Shown in pieces: positions 55,857 to 64,000 of a DNA stretch of 64,000 bases. The DNA comes from Rhodosporidiobolus odoratus (lineage: Eukaryota > Basidiomycota > Microbotryomycetes > Sporidiobolales > Sporidiobolaceae), in NCBI GenBank assembly GCA_034387635.1, contig JAOANU010000001.1:1-64000 (forward strand). The letters are read 5' to 3'. A program made the translations under genes and the position numbers. The first letter of the stretch is position 1; every line of letters begins with the position of its first letter. The notes under the pieces were generated by a model. It did no database searches, was not told the origin of the DNA, and was given only the letters and a program-made list of their open reading frames with translations.

Positions 55857-58800
55857 CTAATCCTCCCCTTGCTGGAGCGGCCAGTTGACAGCTAGCCTCG
55901 GCACCTATCGGCAGAAGACGGGTCAGCTGCATGACGAGAAAGTCGGAGGCGAGAAGGACGAAAACGCACGACATCGACAAAAGTCCTAGTAAGCTTCCCA
56001 CCAGCATCCTCCTCCTCCTGCAACCTCGCCACCCAATCCGTCCACTCATCCAAGGCATCCTCATAGTCCCTCAAACCTCGAATCGCATAAGGGTGCAGCT
56101 TCTTATCGTACCCCGTGTTGAGACTCTGGCGGTACTGGGCCGGAATGGGCGGAACGGCCTCTACTCCGCCGTTGTTGACGCCCTTGAGGAGGTCGAGCGC
56201 CGCAGGAGGGAGGATACTGATGCGCTTGGAGAAGCGGAGGGAGACACGAGGCGAGATGGCAGATCCAGGGTCGGGACGGGGTCGGATGGGAGAAGCTGGG
56301 AAGGTGGTATCGGAAGTGTTGGCCGTGGTGCTGGACGTGACAGAAGCGGCAGAGGAGGCGACGGTCGGGTCCACGTCAGAGCGGGTGACGACGCCGTTCT
56401 CGAATTCGAAGGAGAAGAAGGCTGGGCTGAGAGAGCGAGAGGCGCGCTTCTCAGACCGGGTGGATTTGGTGCGCGAGGGGGTTTTGCCGGACGGGAAGGG
56501 CACAGGCTTAACGGAGAGAAGGCCAGCTTTGCCCGGAGGAACGACGGGGGCGGCTGCTGAATGTGGACCGGGAGAGTCCTCTGTCGGGACAAGACCGGTT
56601 TCGATGGTGGTAGGGAGAGGCGCAAAGTGATTGTCCTGCGACTCAGACTCGGTTGAGAAGTCATCGTCCTCGACTGTCATCGATCCCGTCGAATCTTGCC
56701 GCCGAGGAGTCTTGACGGTGGCGCTCCGTTCGAGGGTGAAAGGGTCGATACGAGCGTCAGGTAGCGATGGGGTCGTTTTCGGAGTCTTGCTCTTGTTCTT
56801 CAAGCCACCCTTCAGCCACGACACCACCTTGGCAACCGTCTTGAGGTCCCCCTTTTTAGCCGACGTCCCGCTCATACCGCTGGTCGCGCTCGCCGGAGGT
56901 GGAGGAAGCGAACGAACAAGCTCCTGCGGCTCTTCCTCTTCGTCGTCGGACTCTTCATCGAGCGGTTCAGCAAGCTCGTCGACGGTCCAAGGCGCCTCCT
57001 TGACTCCGCGCGTGGAACAGATGGTGGATCGCTTCGGGCGGAAGAAGCTGTCCTCGTCGGTGAGGTTGTCAAGAGGCTCGAGAGCGTCGTGGCGTTTGCG
57101 AAGGGCTTCCAGGCGAACGTTGAGAAGGTTGAAGAGTGCGATGATGCCTTCATCCGGAGGGAGATTCGGGTTCTGCTCTTTAGCAACGACACCGAGACGC
57201 GAGAGTCGCCAGACGAGCTGCGGTCGCGACAACCAGGTGAGTGCAGTCGAGAATCATTGCGGAGGAAATACTTACAAGCCTGATGAAATAGCCGCGTACT
57301 CCCGTGTTCCAGTGCAGAAAGAGGCGCTGGAACAGCTTCTCGTCGAGAATGATTTTTTCACACAGCTCTGTTCGATCTCGAGCGCGGAGAGTGAAGCTGC
57401 AGGACGGAGCTCGGTGTCAGTCACTACACACGGGAGAAATGGAAAGCCAAGGAAAGACGGACACCTCGAAATGCGAGTAGATCAACGAGATCGTCCTCAT
57501 GAGGGAGACGGTCGAGTCGGCTTGCAGAAGGATGAGCTTGACGAGGTGGAAGATGAAGGGCACATCGACCAAGGTCAGGCAACTTTCGTTAACCCTTCCT
57601 CCCTCTTCTTCGGCCCCGAGCGTCGGGTACGCCAGCGGGTAAATGACGCCCTCTAGGAGATCCTCGAGAATGTAAACGCCACGGATGTCCCACAAAGACG
57701 TGCGCTTCGCTGTCGCTCGCAGCCATACCGGGAGGATTTCGCTGAAGGTAAACCGCCGGGCGTCGGCGTCGGGAGAAGCATCGGCACCGGTTCCGGCTGG
57801 AGGACCGCCGATGATGTCGAGCATGGTCGCGACGAGACGACGATGAGCGAGTTCGAGGACCTTCGGCTTTTGCCCGAAGGAAAGGTTGGCTGAATCGTTC
57901 GTATTGAAGTTTCCGCTATTCGGGCCGATGGAGGTCACCGAGCGAAGGTTGCGGTGGACGAGAGAGTCGCTTTTGTCGAGGAGAGAGGCGGCGAGGAAGC
58001 AGAAACCGGGGGCAGTAACGACGGCGGAAGGAGGGAGAGGCGCCTGTCCGACGATGTTTTCGCGAGCTTCGAAGGGTACGAGATGTGCGGCGAGTTGACG
58101 GTGGTAGGCTCGGTAGAAGGCGAAGGGAAGGTCCGAGTCTGACGCAGTCCAGCGAATGAGCCTATTCGAGTGCGAAGCAGTCAGTTAAGGTAGGTCAAAG
58201 TTTCGGATGGAGGGAACTAACCAGTTGCCCGTCATCTCGACTGCGACGTCGCAATCCCTGACCAGGTAGTGCTCGTCTTCCGACGCGCTCGTCGTCTTGA
58301 GCGGTAGTAACAGCTTTGTGTATGCCTGGAAGTCGCGCAGGCAAAGCGGCCAGAGATGAGAAGGGAACGCTTCGAGGTCGGCGGGCGGAAGGTTGCTGCA
58401 AGCAATAAAGTCAGTGCCTGTCTGCTACGTCGGAATAGAACGAGGGACGTACTTCTCTTTCACGCCCGCTTCTTCAAGGATGCGCATGAGACCATGTCTC
58501 TTCACGGGTGGTAGCGCACGGAGAAGCTTGAGTGCCACGCCCTCGATTCGAAAGAACGCCAATGCGAAGACGCGCCCCGAGAAGACGAGCGTATTGGCGT
58601 ACACGGCTGCGGCGACGACAATCCGGGTGAGTGGAACGAGGCGGACGAGGAGAAAGGCGAGAAGAACGAACCTTTGTCATTCAGCTTTTCAACCGCAAAG
58701 TCAAGCACCTTGACGACACTCGTGCGGTACCGAGCTTGTCCGGCTGGGTCTTCGCCGAGGGACGAAGCGGAGAGGAAGTGACTGCGAGAGAGAAGACGTC

Positions 58801-61800
58801 AGCGACAATGAACGGAAGTGAGAGGGAACCACCGCACCTTTCTGCGATACCAGCAACCCCCTCGAGACAAGCCCCGCGATGCGACGGCTGCATCTCCTTG
58901 AGCTCGGTAGTCAGGGTCGACAGCCTGTACACAGTCACAGAGGATAGCTCAGCGTAGTCACGATACCCAGAAGTTGTAAGACATACCAGCCAAAGAGGAT
59001 GTCGCGTTGTCGCTGTGCGAGAACCTCGTTCACCCTCGGGGCCGGATTGTCCTCCTCCTTCCTCAAAAACGGCAAGAGCGTATTGGAGAGAATGGGCCCG
59101 CGATCAGGCCGGTTATCGCGAACAGCAACAGTGTACCTGCGATACCGACCATACTCATAAGCGACGGTTCTCCGGGAGAGAGATTAAAAGGAAGAACGTA
59201 CGCAGCCAAAGCATCCTCCAATTCGATCCAAGCCCCAGTCATGCTCGCATCACTCCCAACGCCCGAATCCGGAACCTTGCCCCTCTGCTTCCTCCATGCC
59301 GCGCTAGTCACACTCTGCGCCTCCCTCTGCACCTCTCTTGGCTTCCGAGCCGCTGCTTCAGCCGAGGCCGGTGCGGGTCCTGCGGGAAGCGCGGGTGGAG
59401 GTGCGACTTTGACAGCAGGCGAAGCACGAGGCGGCCCGCTTCTCAGGCTGTCGGAGCGAACCAGAACAGGTGCCGCCGTCCGACTCCCGTAGAGCGGCAT
59501 ATCCAAATCGGAGGTACCAGTTGGGGCCGGGATCGGGTTCGACGCGCCGGCGTCAGAGCGGTTTATCAGCGCCGCGTGGGCTACGACAGCTGCCGCTTTG
59601 CCGGCGACCTCATCCGAAGGAGTGGATCGGCCGGACGCGTGGGAGGAGGAAGTGCCAATGGAGTCGAAGGTGGAAGTTGTGGCGGACAGAGGGGGAGCGA
59701 AGGTTGAGGGCGTGGCGGGGGGGACGGGATCATCGGGGAGAGTGAGCTTCGACAGCTTTGCAGTGGCGAGAGTCTACAGCAGCGAATGGTTAGCGGGCAT
59801 TCTTGACGAGTGCGAAAGGTAGAAGGAAGGAAAAACAGAGCGGAACGTACGAGCAAGTCGTCCGTACTAGGCCTCCTCGGCACAGTCTGCCTCTCCGTAA
59901 GCAAATCAAAGCTCCTCCTGCCCGTGCCAATCGGAGGCGGCTGTACCGGCCCTTCATCCCAATCCCTCCTCATCTCCTGCTCTCGACCTCTACCCAGCCC
60001 TCTCCCGCTCGTTAAGAGATCTTCGCTCTTCCGTCCAGCGGGTAGGCTCATCCCCAAAATCTTCTTGCCTTGTGAGGAGGACGAGGGACCGCCGTGCCCA
60101 TCTGCGCTAGCGGAGCTGCCGCCGACACCGAGCAAGCTTGACAAGGAAGAACGGCGACGACCGGGACGAGGCGGACCGTGAGGCGCTCCTGCACCGGCAG
60201 TGGCGGAAGAGTGGTCCTTGACTGGCGCAGTCCACGAGTGGGCGGCAGCGAGAGATTGAGAGGGAGAGGCTGCTCGAGAGCCCGAGGTCTTCGTAAAGCG
60301 CTCTTTGAGGCGGCGGCCGAAGGGAACTGCAGTGTTGGGTGCGGTGGACGAGGTCGAGCTGCCGAAAGGAAGGGGAGGGGAAGCCGAAGGGGCGTTTGCG
60401 GACTGCGAAGCCGGGGCGAGGGAGGTGAATGGCCCAGCTGAGGAAGTAGTCGAAGCAGTCGGCAAGACACCCCACTCATAGCTCTGCCTCCTACTTCCTC
60501 CCATCATCGAGCTACCATGCGTTTCGTTCGTCCCTAGACTGGAGATACTCCCGCCCCCAGTCCGCTTCTTGGTCGTCGTCGCCGAAATGACCTGGAAGGC
60601 GGGCTGCCTCGGGTTTTGCACGGGACCGTGACCGTGAGCTGAGCCGCTGCCGCTACCATTGTGACCGTGACCGTGAGCCGAAGAGGACGACGAAGGTCCG
60701 GCAGAAGGGGTTGAGCGATTGCGAAGGCGCGAGAATTGGCGACCAAGCGCGCCGCTGGTACGCTTCGCGGTAGCTTCGGATGGTCGATCTTCATCTGCGA
60801 CGATGGCAGAGGCTGGAGAGGCGGAACGAGGATGGGGAGTAGGAGGGAGGGACTTGTCGAGCGAAAGACGAGGGGCAAAGGCGCCCAAGGTGGGAGGGCG
60901 GTGAGGTTGTTGCGGTACAGGTGATGGGCCGTGGAAGGCGAGTGGTTCGGGGGTGTAAGACCTCATCCCCGGTTCCGGCGTAGTCGACCTGCCCTTCTCC
61001 CTCTCCCTTTCCCTCTGCTCCTCTCTGTCCTTCTTATCCTCCTTACCCAACAGGCTCGATCCACCAATACTGAGCAGACTCGCCAAACTCCTCCTCCTTC
61101 TCCGCTTCTGCGGCTTCGCAGACCCACCGTTAAGCGAAGCGGACAAGACGCTTGCATCGCTGATGCTGCCCGTCCCCGTTCCAGCGATACTGCCTCCAAG
61201 ACTCGCAAGGGACGAAATTGACCCTTGCGGTTCCCTCGATCCCTTTCTCCTTCTCGCTGCTGCCCCATCCTCCTCCCCATCCCGCCTCATTCTCTTGACC
61301 CTATCTCCCTCATCTCCCTGTCCATCCTCCGCCAAAATCCCCCGGTGAACCGGAATAGCCCTCTCCATTTCCAACTCCAACTCGAGTTTGAGATCCACCT
61401 TGGGCGGTTCTTTCCTCGGCGTTGACCTTCCATTCGCTGACGGATGAGCCGGACCAGCCGAGAGATACCCGCTTTGAGACGGGGCACGGGAATGGGAAGT
61501 CGAGAAGGAAGCGATGGAAGAAGAGGCGGAGGCGGTGGGTAACATCGGTGCCGAACCCGTAGTTGGAGTCGATGTCGATGTGAAAGTCGAAGCGGGCGGA
61601 AATGAGTAAGAAGCGCCCTTGCTCTCCTCCGTCGCTCTTGGCGTGATGGCCCCTTCGTCCTCCTCGATCCGCGAGTCTGAACCCGGCACACCCAGTCCTT
61701 TCTGCCCTCCCTTGAGTATATCGCTCAACCCAAACATACTCCCACTCCCAAGCTCCAACCCACCACTTCCGAAAGGCGATCCGCCAAAATCAAAGTCAAA

Positions 61801-64000
61801 GTCGAGTTTGAGCGTCGAAGTAGGCGTGTCGAGCGGGGCGATGAAAGGCGGTTTGGCGGCGGCGACATATTGCGAAGAGCGACCAGGAGAGAAAGAAAGA
61901 GACGAAGAGGAGGGTGAAGGCGAGGAGGTCGTAGCGGAAAAGGAATGATTCGAGCGAGAGCTGGGCGAGTGAGTCGAGTAATGTGAAGTCGCCGCTGAAG
62001 GGATAGCGTTGGTTCTTCGAGCCGGTGATCCATTCCCTAATGTCGACCCCACCGAGGAAGAGAACAACAACAACGACGACTGACTCCTCTCGTGCTGGGA
62101 CATTCCCCCCGTATCCGTATTTGAATTCGAATAAACCGAAGGCGACGGCACCGCCGAGTCGAAAGACGGCGTCAGCGAACTCTGATTCGCACTACTACTC
62201 GACACCGTGCGAGAAGCGAGCGAATCAAAGCTCCCACTTCCTCCCACGTTCGCTTGACTTCCCCCTTTGCCCGACGCAGACGACGAGAAAGTCGACTTCC
62301 CCCCTGCCCCAACAGCAGCACCATACATCTGCCGTTCACCAATCGGACCCGTCCCCGTGGTCCCGCCGCCTCGTGATCCGGAGAAGTTTGTCGACCCCTT
62401 GATCGTAGCGTTGCTCCCCCCACTCCGCCCAACCGAATCCAACCAACCCTGCGCATCCGGCGTCCTGGGTCTAGGACGATCCATCACGCTCACGCTCGGT
62501 TTTCGAAACTCCCTTTCCTCCTCTGCTACGTTCTTCTGTGCCTCATTCACCGGAGGAGCAGAAGAGGGTTCATACGAGAGTGGCGGAACCGCAAACTGGA
62601 ACATCCCTCCCGCGTCTGGTGTTTTGGGCCGAGAGCGATCGAGGACGCTACGTCGCTCTGCTGCTTGAGGGTCGAAGCGGAAGACGCTACCTTCTGCTTC
62701 TCCCACGTTGTGAGTAGGCGAGGACGACGCCCCTCCGAGGCCGAAGCGGAAAACGCTCCCGGCGTCCGGGGTTTTTGGTCGACCCCGGTCGAGGACGCTC
62801 GTCGATTCTTTCCTGACTGCTGTAGATGAAGGGGCGGAAGGAAAAGAGGCTGGCGTCGAACGAGATAGAGTGGGCGAAGTTTCGATCGAGGAGGAAGGGG
62901 AGAGAGAAGAATAGGGATCAGGGGTTTTGGGTCGCGGACGGTTAAGCACGCTGTGAGAGTTGATCGAAGCCGGTGAGCGAGCAGAGGAAGAGGGTGAGGG
63001 AGAAGCGGCAGGAGTCGACGAAGAAGGGATGCCGCCGCGGGATGCCCACGAAGTGGCTACATCGTCGCGGTGTCCGGCAGAGGAGAGAGAAAGAGACGCA
63101 GAACTCCCAGACGGGTTGGGCGTTCTAGGTCGCGGCTTATCCAGCACGCTCGTCGTAATTGTGGAGGAAAGCGGTCGATCGGTCGGCGTCATAGTCGAAG
63201 CAGGAGAAATAGGTGCAGGGGTAGCGTGGCCGGGAGTCGAGGAGGCCGACGAGGACGAAGTAGAAGGCGACATGGAAGGGGCGAGAGAAGTCGATCTTGG
63301 TGCAAGGGAGGGGTGGGAACTCGAGGAAGAAGACGAGGCGTGCGAGAGTGACTGGGAGGAAGGTGCCGGAGATGCCGTGTAGAAACTCGCTGCAGTTGAT
63401 CCAGCGGTTGACGCTGCAGCTGGAGGTGGGGCGAGCGGAACCTGCGACACCAGCGGAGGGGGAGGAGAGGGGTACAGCGTTCCCTTACCCTTGCCTTCAA
63501 CCCCCTGTGCCCGATCTTGCGCTGAAGGCAGCGGCGGAAGAGGTGCAGTCGGTCCCGGCCCCAAGACAGGTGAAGCTGCACTCGTCCCACTCGCTGTGCT
63601 GCCCCGCCGCCCTATCCCGCCATTGTTGAAACTGTCGCTCCTGCTTCCACTACTCGCTCTTGGCGCCGCCGGCCTCGAACTCGTCTTGATCGCCACCCTC
63701 TGCCTAACCCCGAACTGCGAAGGCAAGAAGCTCATTTCCGCCTGCTCCCTCTGCGCCGCGCCCAGAGCGGAGGAGGGTCCAGGTGAAGGATCCCTTCGAA
63801 CGTAGGCTTGCTGTCCCTCCTTCTGAACGGGAACAAGGGGAGGCGAAGTACTGGTAGCGCCAAGATGAGGTGTTCCAGCTTGGAAAGTGGGTACAGGACT
63901 CCCGTTCGTGGACGAGGTCAAGGAAGTTGAGCGTCCTCGGCCCGCTCCGTTCAGGGTTGGCGAACCGGACAGAGAGGGCGGAACCGACCCTCCAGCGACG
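55857..64000 (-). CDS. Giant DUF1765 (UPF0592-type) fungal protein, 5' end outside window
   Basis: The frame is open to the window edge, so the start is missing. A first coding block of over 1,440 residues (59850-64000) is Ser/Pro-rich, low-complexity and probably disordered. It contains five copies of a short motif SV(L/M)(D/N)xxRP(K/R)TP(D/N), for example SVLDRSRPKTPD. Shorter exons encode the conserved part: EVLAQRQRDILFGW, KVLELAHRRLVATMLDIIGG, LREL-type helices, LMRTISLIYSHFE and LRLEALRKRHDALEPLDNL, matching the fungal DUF1765 family. The C-terminal disordered tail ends VNWPLQQGED at 55857. Role unknown; fission yeast homologues are described only as conserved fungal proteins. Confidence 0.65.

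Noticed and set aside
56631..57656. 341-codon plus-strand open frame
   Set aside because: It is antisense to the DUF1765 C-terminal exons, which carry the family motifs.

Overview
The window looks like nuclear DNA of a basidiomycete fungus, probably a GC-rich Pucciniomycotina yeast such as the Rhodotorula/Microbotryomycetes group. The evidence is GC-rich coding sequence, very intron-dense genes with introns of about 50-100 nt (GTNNGT donors, CTGAC-type branch sites, YAG acceptors), a tRNA-Leu gene with an intron, and fungal families such as a CPS1-like glycosyltransferase, PAQR/Izh, DUF1765 and a fungal GT31. The lineage is inferred from gene style, not from a marker gene.

Region 1 (1-21950) is a giant imperfect inverted repeat. 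The arms are 1-7747, cut by the window edge, and 14188-21950. Going inwards, each arm carries a gene of an unknown multi-exon family (called here the WxxW family), a dispersed repeat, an RRM-protein gene, a broken ankyrin-like gene, a small ORF and a complete GT2 glycosyltransferase gene resembling hyaluronan/capsule synthase CPS1. The centre (6301-14187) is a tandem array of a 3.7-kb unit holding the 3' half of the GT2 gene and a small two-helix membrane-protein gene. The third copy stops after 0.5 kb and folds straight into the right arm.

Region 2 (21270-33000) is accessory and decaying. A second tandem cassette duplicates a WxxW-family gene and its flanking repeat; the second gene copy is frameshifted. 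Next come a damaged gamma-tubulin complex component 3 (GCP3) gene, an apparently intact ankyrin-like paralogue of the broken arm gene, and a third WxxW-type gene on the minus strand.

Region 3 (33287-64000) is mostly conserved housekeeping sequence: lysyl-tRNA synthetase with a likely dual start, a PRKRIP1/DUF1168 protein, two identical intron-containing tRNA-Leu(CAA) genes 2.1 kb apart, PAQR receptor, Trm112, GT31 glycosyltransferase, an F-box protein and a very large DUF1765 protein running off the window. Gene-poor stretches (38.3-43.8 kb and 52-53.9 kb) lie between them, and one more WxxW-family gene sits at 50.5 kb.

The main candidate for something undescribed is the WxxW family. It has at least five members here, phase-0 introns throughout the members checked, a repeated W-x2-W helical module and a conserved C-terminus that usually ends in Arg-Trp. 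It lies inside and next to a palindromic, tandemly amplified, gene-converting region. All exon edges were read by eye and are approximate unless stated.
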